A DNA stretch of 64,000 nt from Hydractinia symbiolongicarpus (GCF_029227915.1 NC_079878.1:26747501-26811500), one strand, 5' to 3'. Shown: positions 14,001 to 26,400, numbered from the stretch's first letter. Translations and numbers: made by a program. Notes: generated by a model from the sequence alone, not told the origin.

Positions 14001-17000
14001 AAATCATTTGACTTACCCACACAAATTGTTTTCACTGCAGAGTTCAATTGAAAGCCTGAGTTGCACGAGCATGAATAACTCCCAATAGTATTTCTGCATG
14101 ATGCGCGGCAACTCGAAACAGAGTTACTACACGAGCAGGGACTAGCAGAACATTCATTCACATCTATGGTCAATAAATATTAAAATTAAACATTGAAAAT
14201 CAAAATGAAAATTTAAAGGTTAATAATCTCAGTATTCAACTCGCACCTGTGCAAGATCTATCGGTTGGATTGCGTGGATTCGTTTTCGTGAAACCAGCTC
14301 TGCAGGTGCAAGCGTATGTACCAGGAAGGTTTCTACAGTTCTGGTCACATGGTCTAGAATAACACTCGTTGATATCTAGAAAAAGAGAAAACGATTGCAG
14401 CATATTTATTAGCGTTTTATTTCTTTGGTTGTATAGCATGGTTATGGAATATTTAAAATTTTTAATTTTTCTCACCATATTGGCATCTATCTCCATGGTA
14501 ACCACTGTGACATGTACATTTGTTCGGACTTGTGCATCTACCATTGCCACAACCGCTTGCACAAATAGCTACATAGAAAGTTGCAAAGAAAAGTTCATAT
14601 TTTTTCGGAAAGGGTTTAATGATCATAACTTTTATTTTGGGTAAAAGAGTTAAAACATGCTACAGTGTTTCGTTCACATTTCAGTTTAAGTCCATAAAAC
14701 AGACCCAGTGTGTTTTCTTCTAACTTACATTTTACTGGAAGCATTTTATAGCTTGCGTATTAAAAAAAACATTTTCTGAAAATCTAAGGCTCATACATCT
14801 ATGTGTGATGTTCAACCCCAACTACAATTTCACTGTCTTAATTTTTGCATATTTTACATAACTTGTACGAAATTTAGTGTAATGAGGTCTTGCAAGTTAT
14901 TATTTTTAGTATTAGCGGTGTTCCGGTTGTGGCGTGTCAATAAATTTCGGTTTAACATTTTTTATGAAAGCCTATAATTGTTGTACAATCCACATTACTA
15001 AGGTCAGTCTCAATTTATAAGAAAGATGTTGAGTAGTAGTTGGTTCATCCCCTGTTGTGCGATTGTTGTAGAAATAAAACAAATTCTCGTAAACATTCGT
15101 AAAACTTGTTTTGTGTCACTTTATTGTACAAAAGGTGTCTCTAAAATAATAGCCGTTGTCTGTCTCTTAGTCTGTCTATTACGGAAACACGAAATTCGAT
15201 ATATAAAGAACGGGCGACCCCATAGATTTATCCACGACTTGAAGACTACTTTCAATAAGTTCATTATGGTCAGTTCCCATTGCCATAAAAAATGCCAACT
15301 ACCATTTGCACAAGAGTCCCGTTACCACTGCATAACAAATCGACATAAGAAATGTCGCACAACAAATGTTGCAGAGATAGAAATTTTTTGCACGTCAAAT
15401 TAACAGGAGCTGACCCAAAGCTTTAATATTGTCAGTTTTATGTCAACGAAAATTATTTTAAAAGAAAATTATTTTAAAGTTAAAAATATACAAAATTAAC
15501 TATTATTTTTAACGTTACAATGAAACACTCTTTGAAGAATATTAAAAAAAAGATATGCATGATAATCTATCATCCACTTTAAAATGTTGTTAAGCTAGTT
15601 CAACAGATCTTAATAAAAATGGTAACTCTATAATGTTCATATAATATTTAGAATCTCATAAAAAAAAGACGTGGAGACAATCATTTCTAGTTATAAATCT
15701 AGGCAATACAATGAAAATCCGAGTAGCCTGATAAGTTTTTTCATAAAAAAGAGTGTTCGAGAGAGCTTTAAGTGTGATGTAACCACTCTTTTACCATGGT
15801 ACGGTTGCCTAATCGAGGAAATATAGCCAATGTTTCATCTCAAAAACTGGAAATTCCTTAAGTTTTCCCACAGACTTATACATTTGTTATATTACGTATA
15901 TAAAAAATAAATCTACATCGTGATTTTTGTTAACGAGTAGTTTATAAATGTGAAGTTAAAAAGTCTTCACGACAGAGAAACAGTGTTCTAAAGCTACTTA
16001 CGTATAGGACATGCATCATATCTTCTTGACCATCCACTGCAGCAAATGTAAGTATTTCTGTATCTCGTGACGAGAATTCTGTTGTAATACGCAGTAGCAG
16101 AAGTTCTATACAAAATATATTTCACAAAAAATAAATGTGTACAAATCATCTAATTACTAACAAACGCACATACAGACATTTCATGTCACTTATTTTACTC
16201 AAATTAGCAACATGTTCATTTTCAAGACATTTTATTTGTTTTGCTTTGTTTTGTTGCAGAATTATTTTTACACGAGTTAATTTTGTTCATAAACTTAAAC
16301 TATTTTTGAAGAAACTTATTTGTATTCATTGAGGGAGGTGGATCGGGCCACTTGTTTTTTCCTGAACGCTACAGGTCACGGTCGTTAAATTATGACACAG
16401 GTTTATTTTTTATTATTCCAATTGAGATTGAATACTTTGGAAATGTTAAGTTTGTGATAGAAGTGTAAATAAGCAGAGTTAATATTTATTTGAAGGTTTC
16501 ATCTTTTTAAAATTTTTATGATCAGAAAGGTTTTAAGATTTTAAGAACAGAAATTTGTTGGGTTTGTTTAGATTTAAAGCTATTTTTATTATAACTCCTA
16601 AAGTACAATTCCAATAAGACTAAAACTCGTTGACTTTTATATTTTTCTATTAGGCAAACTTTTTAAAAAGGTTGCCATTGCTAAATGTAGTACCAGAAAA
16701 AATGAACGTGGAAACCATGTCAATCGACACACAATTGTCAACGCCAAAAAGTGTTGACGGCGTAGCAAAATTGTTGACGTCAGCAAATTTTAATTCTTAC
16801 CAGTCATTCAAAAATTATTTTAGGCGACTAAATTCTACTGGTCTATTAACCCTATTCGTGCTGAGGGGGGGGGGGGGGAGGGGCTGGTTCAGTCCCCCTT
16901 TGTAATCTTTTTTTAACTCTTTATGTGTATATAGTTACACCTTCAAATTAATTTAGTGACTTCGCCTAACTTTTATTTAGGTTTATTTCCCCCCCAAAAA

Positions 17001-19653
17001 AGTTTTTTTTTTATGTGAAATAAAATTCTGAAAAATTTTTTTTACTAAAAATGTTGTTACATGTTTTTAAAAGCTTTAAGTGACTTCTTAGTTTATATTG
17101 TTTTATATAATTTTGTGATCATCCAAAATGGCGTATTATAGTGCGTAAAAAGTTCTTAGTTATCTCAAGCCAAAGATCTTACTTTTCATGTTTTTTGGTA
17201 AATACATTCAAAACCTACTTATTTTCAGCCCAATGCAGCCATTAGAAATCTGTAAAAATAATGCTAGAAAGATATATATATAGATACTTAGTTGTGAAAT
17301 ATAGTTATTTATTTGTTATAATAGTAGTTATCTTGGTAGATTCTAGGATTTAGAAATCTATAAAAAATATTCCGTCGCCTAAAATTTATTTTCTGGCTGT
17401 CACAAAATAATTTATTGTTCGCCTCTCCTTTAATGTTTGTCTTCTATATAGCCTTTTCATTTCCAGATTGTACTCGGTTAAAACCATAATTTTTCTATTG
17501 TTTTTATTGAGATTAAGAGAAAACAAAAACATATTTGAATCGCGTATGCGAGGTTTTTCCCTATTTCATTCTACGAGATTATCTGCTGGGAAAAACCTTA
17601 AAGACGGAAAAACCCTAAAAGAAACGAAGGAAAAAAGCAACGCAGTTCTTTTTTTTCATAAAAAAGCTACGACTTTTGTGAAAATCCTTCTCTTAAGAAC
17701 CTTTTGTAAAAAAAACAGCATACTGATTTGTCTAGTCATTAGAAATCTATTGAAAATATGGTTTCCACTGTAGATTTAGACAAAGACCTCCTAGATAGAG
17801 GGTTAAAATACCAAAAATTTTGACCTTAACACTGAAAGTAATCCGGTAACGTGTTTCATTCTCTAGCTTGCCTAAATTCAACTTTTGACAAGATCTCGAA
17901 GCACCTTGTTGAAAAATCAGATCATCTTCATGATGCAAAAATATCTAAGCTTTAATTAGAGCTGTTGGGTGTCCATAAGAATTTACTGTCTATGAATCAT
18001 AGACAGTAGCCTGCCAGTGGCGGATCAAGCGGTGGTGCTATTGTGACATGAAATCACTCCGTGCTTCCAGAATAAGGTGCAATTCTATTTTAACGTTCTT
18101 TCTGAAAAGATGATGCCCTTAAATTCACTACTAAGATTAAATAAAAATATATTTTTGAGCTTTAGTTTGAAAGTAATTTCTAACATTAGCATTAAATTCG
18201 AAGAATTCTTTTGTTTCCAATTACGTGAATCCAAATATGGTAACCATATTTGGATTCGTGTTGCTTTATCAAGTTGGAACACGTACGTGTAAAAAGGCTT
18301 TCAACATTGTTGTATAAGGCGTTAAATTAGTCCCAGTCAGGAAAATTCAACGTTTTAGAAATACAAAGCTGTTAGCTATAACGCAAAAATTTCCAAACTT
18401 TTATCTTTTTATATTTTACTTTTGCGACAGCTATCATGATTGAGCTAAAAGTTTCCTTTCTTTCCTTTATTTTTTTCAACAAACGTGTTATTTTTTAACA
18501 TATACTTGCTGAGAATTATTTCAATACGTCATATGGTTTACCTGAGAGAAATGGGGATTTACTATTTACCTGTTAAAAAAGTTGAGCAGTGCTCAACATT
18601 TTCAACAGGTTGAAAGCAGGTATCAACTTGACAAATTTGCTTTCAACTTCGTGCTTACACATGCTAATATATAGCCAGGAGACCCAGCGTAATTTTTCTT
18701 ACCACCGAGAAATCGGAGTAGTTAAGGTGGGAAAAAACACGCTGGGTCTCAAACGTTTTTTCGGCGGCCAAAATCTGGCCGCGCTTTTTGATTGGTTAAT
18801 TTTATTGATCTCTGCTCACGTGATTATTATCGGGGAAAGCCCATTTCATCCCGAATATTCCAGCAAGTGGTTTCACTTACCCTAATAAACATTAGTGTTC
18901 TACAAAGTTTTTACAAAAATAAGAATTGACCAAGCTTGGTAAACAACTCACAGATAAATTAAAATGTCCTCTGAAGCGATTAATCACATTGTTCGATTTA
19001 AACTCGGGGTTTCCGCCGAGTAATTCGTTTGCGTCTAAGCTTTAGTTTGAGAGAAACTCATTTTATTCACTCGAAGAAGAAAGCTTAGTTAACTAGGCTA
19101 GCCAATATATCGAAGCAAGACAAAGTTCCGTCAAAAAAATGAAACGTGAAAACACTGCTTAAGAATCACAAAGATTTATTTGTTTTCTTAACTAAATTGA
19201 ATAAGATATAGTACCTTATTCTCATGTAACAATAATTTATATCTGTTAGAATATATATAAAAAAACACAATATCAATAAAATGTAACATAAAATAACCTG
19301 TATCGAGTTTTGCGCCACCAACCAAAAAGACCAGTCTTAGTCTTGTAACTGTGGTATGAAACCCTGTACAATCTTCGGCTTTCATACGCATTATAAGCCA
19401 CTGCTTTTCTGCAGACGTTTGAGCTGAAAATCAAAATCAAATAGTATCATTAAAAAAACAACACATATAGTTTGAATAAAAGTTAGTTGCTTGGAAAGTA
19501 TATCAGATATATAAAGGTGATTTTTATGGCTTTTCCTTCGGCGTGATAACTAGAATAAAATAAATAGTTATTATTTAGTATTGCTTACCCCTGTGGACTC
19601 AACTGACTTGCAGAAAATTTTAAACAACATAAAAACCACAGAAACACCTTCAT
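4423..19653 (-). CDS. Large EMI/EGF/CCP/Ig single-pass membrane protein, 18 exons
   Basis: Coding exons, in order: 19653-19589, 19423-19298, 16105-16002, 14568-14476, 14375-14247, 14163-14017, 13876-13751, 13666-13415, 13103-12981, 12883-12761, 12541-12368, 11641-11453, 11049-9752, 9665-9524, 9067-5141, 5050-4871, 4632-4515 and 4486-4423. Every junction has GT and AG, and phases match throughout. The total is 7,380 nt, giving 2,459 residues and a terminal TGA. Domains by residue: signal peptide 1-17, EMI about 22-98, EGF 99-429 (eight modules), CCP 430-550 (two), EGF 551-590, unclassified 591-2015, Ig 2016-2195 (two), ephrin-receptor-like module about 2339-2380, transmembrane helix about 2408-2430, tail ending at 2459. 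Such modules act outside the cell in adhesion, matrix binding or recognition; that role is inferred from the architecture. I know no named family with this order. Alternative exons or further 5' exons are possible. Confidence 0.85.
5141..9067 (-). CDS. Exon 15: giant 3.9-kb exon with Gly-rich segment, furin-type site and two Ig domains
   Basis: This single exon encodes residues 1031-2339. The first half has amphipathic helices and coiled-coil-like stretches around a Cys-rich block ([20 protein letters not shown]). A Gly-zipper hydrophobic segment follows at about 1534-1566 ([19 protein letters not shown]) with more cysteines behind it. A dibasic RRKRR-S at 1806-1810 fits the furin consensus. 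At 2016-2100 there is an Ig domain (ITLVCGTV ... YTWKHN ... DRGNYVCEV) and at 2100-2195 a second ([17 protein letters not shown] ... [14 protein letters not shown]). The last 140 residues are rich in N-glycosylation sequons. The exon splices to the GCC2/3-like exon at GLTC. Its acceptor was chosen because it alone keeps the frame (D-SLGYWDIT before the first Met). Confidence 0.85.
9524..11049 (-). CDS. Exons 13-14: ninth EGF and an unclassified beta-rich region
   Basis: Exon 13 (11049-9752) begins with a non-calcium EGF module ([15 protein letters not shown] ... GTGFVGKYC), then continues for about 390 residues. This part starts [18 protein letters not shown], includes a beta-sandwich-like stretch ([11 protein letters not shown]) and has scattered cysteines, including [15 protein letters not shown]. 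Exon 14 (9665-9524) adds 47 residues ([16 protein letters not shown]...). An open frame runs past the 9,751 donor, but splicing to exon 14 keeps the frame into exon 15. I cannot assign a known domain to residues 591-1030. Confidence 0.75.
11453..12541 (-). CDS. Exons 11-12: two CCP/sushi modules
   Basis: Exon 11 (12541-12368) encodes a module with four cysteines, [20 protein letters not shown], and the terminal TWSGHKVSC. Exon 12 (11641-11453) encodes [27 protein letters not shown] and C-VSN-VSWNN-YC. The C-x-F/x-C-x-x-GF/Y-x-L-x-G and late W-C features identify complement control protein (sushi) repeats. Both exons are flanked by phase 1 introns, so each is a whole-domain cassette. CCP modules usually mediate protein-protein binding at the cell surface. 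Confidence 0.82.
12761..14568 (-). CDS. Exons 4-10: eight EGF modules, mostly calcium-binding type
   Basis: Exon 4 encodes a laminin/MEGF-like EGF ([10 protein letters not shown] ... [12 protein letters not shown]). Exons 5 to 10 each encode one EGF module except exon 8 (13666-13415), which encodes two. Most begin with D-I/V-D/N-E-C (DINEC, DVNEC, DIDEC), the calcium-binding cbEGF consensus, and keep six cysteines with an aromatic/Gly turn such as [11 protein letters not shown]. All these introns are phase 1, so each exon is a symmetric cassette. That is the usual footprint of exon shuffling and tandem exon duplication. Tandem cbEGF modules form stiff calcium-stabilised rods; the extracellular location follows from the signal peptide. 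Confidence 0.88.
14569..16001 (-). other. Intron between exons 3 and 4
   Basis: This 1.4-kb intron is AT-rich with no recognisable element. An open frame on the plus strand at 15,026-15,403 has no family resemblance that I can see and no good splice context, so it is treated as chance. Confidence 0.6.
16002..19653 (-). CDS. Exons 1-3: signal peptide and EMI domain
   Basis: Exon 1 (19653-19589) encodes [17 protein letters not shown], a signal peptide, then LSPQG before a GTAAG donor. Exons 2 and 3 (19423-19298, 16105-16002) encode a compact Cys module that starts [10 protein letters not shown] and contains [11 protein letters not shown]. It ends with [16 protein letters not shown]. The CC-x-GW-x(n)-C signature is the hallmark of the EMI domain of EMILIN, MEGF and Draper-type proteins, where it sits directly after the signal peptide, as here. 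The 3.2-kb intron between exons 2 and 3 carries repeats. A TATA-like ATAAAATAT lies about 50 bases upstream of the ATG on the minus strand (near 19,700-19,710). Confidence 0.85.
16846..16915 (+). mobile_element. Terminus of a TTAA-type MITE (fragment)
   Basis: TTAA followed by CCCTATTCGTGCTGAGG and a G homopolymer matches the ends of the TTAA-flanked elements at 20,070, 43,887, 50,066 and 50,720. No matching opposite end with a TTAA was found with confidence, so this is a partial copy. Confidence 0.5.
18227..18257. repeat. Perfect palindrome, 15-bp arms with one-base centre
   Basis: GAATCCAAATATGGT is followed by a single A and then its exact reverse complement. It lies inside an intron of the membrane-protein gene. 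Such hairpins are often centres of young foldback elements or an artefact of replication slippage. No function can be assigned. Confidence 0.75.
18680..18750. repeat. Short inverted repeat GAGACCCAGCGT
   Basis: GAGACCCAGCGT at 18,680-18,691 is repeated in inverse as ACGCTGGGTCTC at 18,739-18,750. The arms are 12 of 12 complementary, separated by 47 bases. It could be a miniature foldback element inside the intron. Confidence 0.6.
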
Positions 19654-22000
19654 CTTTCCACTCCAAGGTGTAAATGAGACCACAAAATATGCTTTGAAGC
19701 TATATTTTATTTCTAAAAAATTCTTAGAATTTCACAGCAGGAAACAAAAGTTTGAACGTCACGATAATGATATTCAAACTTTTAAGCGATGTTTTTTTGT
19801 TATTGGGAAATATTTACAAAACACAGCTTATCAAATGTCAACTTTCATTATTTAACGTTGATTGGATTACTTAGCAATCTTCAAAATGATTGGATTCCAC
19901 AACAAGCATATTTTTTTTGCTGTTGTCTCGACTACGAAATAGGATAGAATTACGTTTTCAACAGTTATAATAATTCTTTTTATGCATCTTTGCATTGTAA
20001 GTGAAAAGACAATTATTTCTGATACATATCACAGCATCCTGGTTCCCAGGGTTTGTTGTCTGATGTTAACCTTATTCGGTCCAGCGGGGGGAGGGGGGAT
20101 TCCGCCCCCCCCTTCTTTAACGCTACGTTGCATGGCTATGATCCTTACTGAGTTTCAGCATTTATCTATTAGACACCTTCACGCCAAATATTTAGGTCCC
20201 ATGCCTCTCAGAGGTTTTGATATTGGCAATTACTCGAAACCACCCCTAAAAATCTCTATAAAACCTTTATAACTATAAAGGTTTCATATAACATGTTATA
20301 AGGATCATCAACTTTTTTCATCAAGAAGAATCATTTGCCATGTTTTGAACACGTGATTAATCCGATTTCCCGATTTTTCGGATTTTCAGGTCGAAAAAAA
20401 ATCGTATTTTCGGGCAACTTTTGGCAACTTTTCATAATCTATACAAAAACCGGAAAATATGTGAAATAACTTTCATTTAGCTTTCAGAAACTTCAAACAG
20501 AATGCAAAAATTCGCTCTAGAACTAAAGTAATCGAATTTTAAGCAGACGGTGGCATTTTAAAGAAATTTTAAGCTTTTGATGACGTCACAGAAAACGTGC
20601 TGACGCAAGCAAAATTTGTTGCTGCCAGGGTTAAAGCCACTAGCGCTTACTTAACGGCTAACAGACCCAGGTACATGTTGATTTTCATAACCAGTATATT
20701 GGTTACTATGAATAATTAATAGTTTGTCTCACTGTTACGATTTATCCGGCTAGTAAAAGCAATTGATCGAGTCATCGTTCTTCACTTGCACATGGCAAGG
20801 ATATGTTTTAAAACGCTTGACTTTAAAAAGTTTTATTTCAAACCAAGTTATTATTTGTTCACCCTAAAAGAAATTTTATAGTTACAGGCGTTATTTATAC
20901 AAAGATTGTGGGAACGTGTGGTTAGATGAAGCTGGGGTATAATTATACATAACATATGTAGCTAGCTATTTAGCTGGCTAGCTTTTATATTTTACAAGTA
21001 AGGTTCCTCTTTGAAGAAAGTTGAAAGTCTTAGATTGTGGCATTCTGTTAGCTAGCTATATATTGAATAAAGAAACAAAAGTTTTTGAGATTAGTAAAAT
21101 AAACTGTTTTAAAACGTATTATAAATGTTAGCTGAATTATATTTTATAAGCCACCCAATTGTTAAACCTAGGTTGAAAATAAGATAAAGAATAACAACCT
21201 TCATACCATAGGCTACGATCCTTTCCCTTCATAAAACTTTAAAAAAATATTACTGCAGAAGGGGTTGCATATTATTGGTACATTTTTTTTTTTCAAAGTT
21301 AATGAATTTTCGCTATATAATCAGTGTTCGGTGACTATTGTTTCTTTCATAGAACAAAAGAAAAAATTAATCATTTGTTACTATCACTAATTATGCGTTT
21401 TTCGTTGAGTGATGATTTACTTTACTAAAATTGTGTTTTTATTTTTATTCAACCATAAACCCCCCAAATAACCCTCACATTTAGCTGATGGTTCTTATTT
21501 TCTGCATATACCCACAGAAATGTTTAAAAACTGACTTAAAACGATCAAATAACAAAACAAACGAGTTTTTACGCTAGAAAAATAATTTATAATTTATGCA
21601 AAAAATAACAATGAGCAAAACGGTTACTTTTATAATTTACGCGCAAGATTTCAAAAATTTTGTTTACAAAACTGATTTTGAAAACAATGCAGCAATCTGC
21701 AAATCGGCAACGGATGGTTTCAATGCAAACAAGAAAGCCGGGCGGCCATAAAACTGGGTAACTAATGGAGCCACTTCAAACCCAGTTTACTCGTTGTTTA
21801 CTCGAAAAAATAACATCGCAGAATGAACATCATGTTGCATCGTTTCGCTTATTCATTTCTAACGGATATAAATAGAAAGTTTTCAAAACGCTGAAAATGT
21901 AGGCACCACTTGAAGAAAAGTTTTGCGGTATGTGCCTGTTGGTGAATTCTCTGCTTCGTGGGTAAATCTCGAAAATATTTTCCCACGAAAATTTCTCTTA
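19654..22000. other. Upstream intergenic region
   Basis: This holds the presumed promoter of the membrane-protein gene (read leftward) and one complete TTAA element (20,070-20,630). Otherwise it is AT-rich sequence with TAGCTAGC-type simple repeats near 20,960-21,060. No exon is seen. Confidence 0.5.
20066..20634 (+). mobile_element. TTAA-flanked MITE, complete copy (561 bp)
   Basis: TTAA at 20,066-20,069 and at 20,631-20,634 flank a 561-bp unit starting CCTTATTCGGTCCAGCGG, with G/C homopolymers just inside, and ending GCTGCCAGGG. Related, longer copies with the same internal order lie at about 49.3-50.07 kb and 61.87-63.14 kb. TTAA target choice and CCY termini are known for piggyBac and Kolobok elements. 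Superfamily membership is inferred, because no transposase is encoded. Confidence 0.65.
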
Positions 22001-23449
22001 CACAGTAGAGTCTCCATCAGTCGAACCTCTATTACTTGAACGTCTTCTTAACTCGAACGAATTCTTTGGCACCGTGAAAATTTCCTAATAAACTCTTATA
22101 AAAAAACCACTACTCGAACCTCCATAACTCGAATGTTTCCTTAATTCGAACAGATTATTTTGTCCCTTGAAGGTTTTTGACTCCATAACTCGAATTTTGT
22201 GGCATTTTGAAAAAACATTGATAAGTTTTCCTGATCATTTAACTCTTTATCATTTTCATATTTTATTGTTTACGTGTGTTGTGGGCCTTATATTGTTCGA
22301 ATGCGTGATTCGAATGTTTTGTTTGTGTTTCGAACGACAACGCTTTCTTAATAGGCTGTTCAGTCACGTGACTTTTTGCCGTGTTCGGAAATTCAGCTTA
22401 AAACAAGCTCGCACACGGCAACGCGTATTTTGTTATTGCGCGTGATGGCACTTATTTTAAATCGTCGAATTCGGCACCTATTTCGCTTAAGACAGATGGT
22501 GTATGGGCAGATAGTGATTGTTAAGTACCTTAAATTTGTTTTTTTGAATGAGACTTGTTTAAACGACCAACAGTGTATTCAGATTTCGACGAGGGAAATG
22601 TAAACTTGGCGCAAACAGAGGAAAGTGCATGACGTATCAGGTAGTCTCACTTGAAATTAGTTTATATTAAAAATATACTTTCAATTTCTATTCTTATTCC
22701 TAACTTTCCTGCATGACAAATCTGGAGAAAAAGCATTTTTTGTTTATATCGAACCCCCGTCTTAAAGTTCTATGTGACTTGCTGCAGTGCAACAACGAAT
22801 TTCGACTTTTTATTTATTTTATTTTATTATATAATTTATAGTCTTGGAATGATGGCTATTAATCATGGCTATGTGCTAGATATTCCAGTTAACATTAGAC
22901 ACAGCTACTAAACTAAAGCACCAAAGCTAGCTAGCTACCTAGCTATATATATATTAGCCGAAGTAGTGGACCAGAAGATGGAGTGTGTGATGTTGTGTTT
23001 AATTATTCCATACCACTGTGTGGTTAATAGATAAAGGTATATTTTGCTTACTACTAGTGTGATTTGGTTTTTAAACACTTAAAGTATTAGGCTTGGAAAT
23101 TTGTTGATTCCAGATACCAATTTGTTACCCACTCAGTTCTTGCAAACTGTTTACTGTTTACCATTATTCTTTTTTACAAAAACGCCTCTCTTCCAACTTT
23201 CCAGGCCTAAAGTTAGCTAAGAGTCAGAGTAGGTTACTTTATAGCTAGCTTATACTGTTTTAAAAAGCAAGATTTAGATAATAATTGAAGAGATAATGAT
23301 TATATAATGTTATTTTTGTAAATATTCCATTGTTTAGTATGTATAGCTATATCATAATTGCTGACGTAAACTAGAAAGGCAGATAATACACAGTCTAGGT
23401 AGGAATGGTATTTTAAAAATAATATGCATTGTTAAAAGTTTTGCAGCTT

Positions 23450-26400
23450 ATGTTAGACAATAAAATTATTAGTGCAGTTTCGCTTGATATATTTTCAGCT
23501 TTAAAAATGAGTATTAAAAATAAACAAGTTTATGATCTTTTTTCTTCATTGAATGAAAAAAGCATTAAAGAAGTAAGTGATGGATTTGTTTTACTTGGTG
23601 TTGAAATAACATGTCCAGAAAAAGCGTTATATACAAAAGTTAAAAGACTAGTAGAGAAAGTAAATGGTCTGAAAAAAAGGAAAGCTAATTCTGCTATAGA
23701 AACTTTGTTGGAAGCTGAGTTTAGTGTTCCAGTGCAAATTACCCCACATCAGCGATCTATTGATGCGGCTAGTTCTAGAAATGAAGTTTTGTTTAAAGAG
23801 AAAATGAAACAATTAAAGGAGGAAAACAAAAGTTTAAAAAGAAAGTGCGAAAATTTTCAAGAATTAGAAATTCAATACAACACACAAGTCAAAGAGGTTA
23901 AGAAACTTAGTAACGAGTTATTTGTAGCAATGAAGGATGAAAATAAGTTGACAGCAGAATATCGTCGTATAAAGAACAATTATCTTGAAGTAGAGGAAAA
24001 ACTTAGAAATGTGGAATTGAAATTTAAAGATAATAGCAAAGCGAGGGCAGATAAATTGAGAAATTTATCAAAGAAAATTAAAAACAGAGATGATAAAATT
24101 AATAAAATGGAATCAGAAATAGCTGAATTGATATCTGGTACTGAGAATAAAAGTGATGAGTTGGATGACATGAAAGTAAACTTGAACAGACTCAATGATA
24201 AATTAGAAAACAGTGAAACTATAGTTGATGATCTGCGGAATGAGAAAGCAAAACTGAAAAGAAAGACGCACAGTTTGTTGTTAAAAATTGAAAACCAGAA
24301 AAAATTGATTGACCACAAAGAAGTGAATGATATGAAGTGTTTAAAAAGTGATTATGACAAACTCTGTACAAACATGAAGCAACTTACTGAAGAAAATCGT
24401 GATTTGCAAATGCTCGTTTCGTTATTAAACGACAATGAAATTGTAACATTTGAAGGTGGTCGTTATTCAGACGAAATAAGAGAAGTTGTTATGGAATTAC
24501 TTTCCTTGAATGTCAGCATGGGAAAGGTAAATGATGTGATCAAGGTTGTACTTGAAAAACTTGCAAAAAAAAGGGTTGACAGGTTGCCTTCACAAGGTTT
24601 AAAAAGTCATTTAATGCAAGAAGCATTAATTTTAGCACAATTACAGGTTGCAGAAGCAATGATTGATAATGACAAGGAGGCGTTTGGTAATTGTTTACAT
24701 GGAGATGGTACATCAAAATACCATAAACATTATCAAAATTTTCAGATTACAACATCGAAAGGAAAAACTTTAACATTTGGATTATCAGAAGTTGCAGGTG
24801 GCGATGCGGCAATAGTAATGAAAAATTTTACTGACACAATTGATGACATGTGTGACATTCTGAAAGAATGTGACAAGGATGCAAATTTTTCCCGGCTTGT
24901 CACATCAATCAAATCTACAATGTCGGATCTTGGCCCTATTAATCCTTTATTTAACTCACAACTGAAATCTTTAAGGGAAAAATTATTACCAAATGTTGTA
25001 GAAAACTGGAATTATTTAAGCGAAACACAAAAAACGGACATGACCGATATGGGAAATTTCTTTTGCAAATTACATCTTCTGGCAAATTTTGCCTCAGAGG
25101 CAGATAAAGTTCTGCATTCATTTGAGAGAATGGTCCTCTGTGATGACTATGAAACAGTATTTGCCTTCAATAGTGCAAAAGAATCTTCTGCTTCTAGATT
25201 AGTGCGTACAGCTTGTAAAGCTTTTCATGTGCGTGGAAGTGACGAATGTGGAGTAGCATCGTATTTTAACTCGTTTTTAGCTGGTCGCAATCAGAAATCT
25301 TACTTTGTACCATTTATTGGAAATCGTTTTAACATATTGTTTTATAACGCTGCTGCATTATATTACCATCGTGATGCAGTCGTATCTTTTCTTTCATCAT
25401 GGCCTGATCCTAATAATTTACTGAAAGCTGTAAATGAAGACGTATCAAATAAGTTGTTTCTTAGTGAAGTCAGAGCACTTGGCATTATTGATAAATTATT
25501 GACTGGTCCATTGTGGCGATTAATAGAGTCTTGTGAAAGTATCCTCGAAATAAATCCATACCTGTTACAACTTAAAGTCAAACTATCTGCACTCTGCAAC
25601 AATTGTTCATCACTTCTATCTGGCAGTCATATTTTCCAAGAGGATGGTATTATTGTACACAACAAAGATGAATTATTTATCAAGCTATTTGAGGATACAG
25701 GTGATGATGAATTGGATATTCTAACACAGCAAGCCCTTGAAATTATTTGCCATGCAATTCTCATCATCTTAGAGCGTCAATGTAAGGATCAACTGCCTGG
25801 AGGAAAGTACTGGAGCCCCAGTCAGATAATAAAGGAGACGTCATCAATTGTACCAGTAACCAATAAGGCTTCTGAAAGTGACTTTGCAATTTTGGATTTG
25901 TTAGTGAAAACGAAGCCAAGTGCCAATGTTGAAACATTGCAGGCTTTAACCATGTGGTCGCGTAACAAAACACTTGATTGGTTTGAACAGAAGTCTTATG
26001 ATGAGAAAAAAAGTATGATGGAATCAGCCAGACATAATGTGGAAAAAATGAAGGCGAAGTATAAATCAAGGAGAAAAGAACTGTTGGAGGAGAGGAAAAG
26101 GAAATTGCTTGCTAAACAAGATATGAAAAAGAAAGCTGAAGAGAAAATAGCATTGAAGAAAGTGGAAGCTTTTAACAAATTGCTTGAGCTAAATGTCCAG
26201 GCTTGGATATCTGTTGATGAACTGAAAAAAAACGTCATGGATATATCATCACAAAAACGTGCAGAAGTTTTGCTAGCGCAAATGAATTTTTACAGGCATG
26301 TTATGCCTTTCAAATGCAATTCCAAATTGTTTAACAAAACAAAACAGAGTGGAAACAAAAGAGTTGATTTGTCTTGGGAAGAGCTTCTTGAAAACTTTGT

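Larger units (their letters stand above)
16106..19297 (-). other. Large second intron with repeat debris
   Basis: This intron holds a TTAA plus CCCTATTCG element terminus at 16,846 followed by a long G run, a perfect 31-bp palindrome at 18,227-18,257 and inverted GAGACCCAGCGT copies at 18,680-18,750. No coding exon is evident. Confidence 0.6.

Noticed and set aside
15026-15403. 125-codon plus-strand open frame in an intron
   Set aside because: Composition is irregular, no family resemblance is visible, and no splice or polyadenylation context supports it.
17791-17806. GAGGGTTAA as a right end for the TTAA element at 16,846
   Set aside because: Only CCCT is shared with the left terminus, so the pairing is not better than chance.
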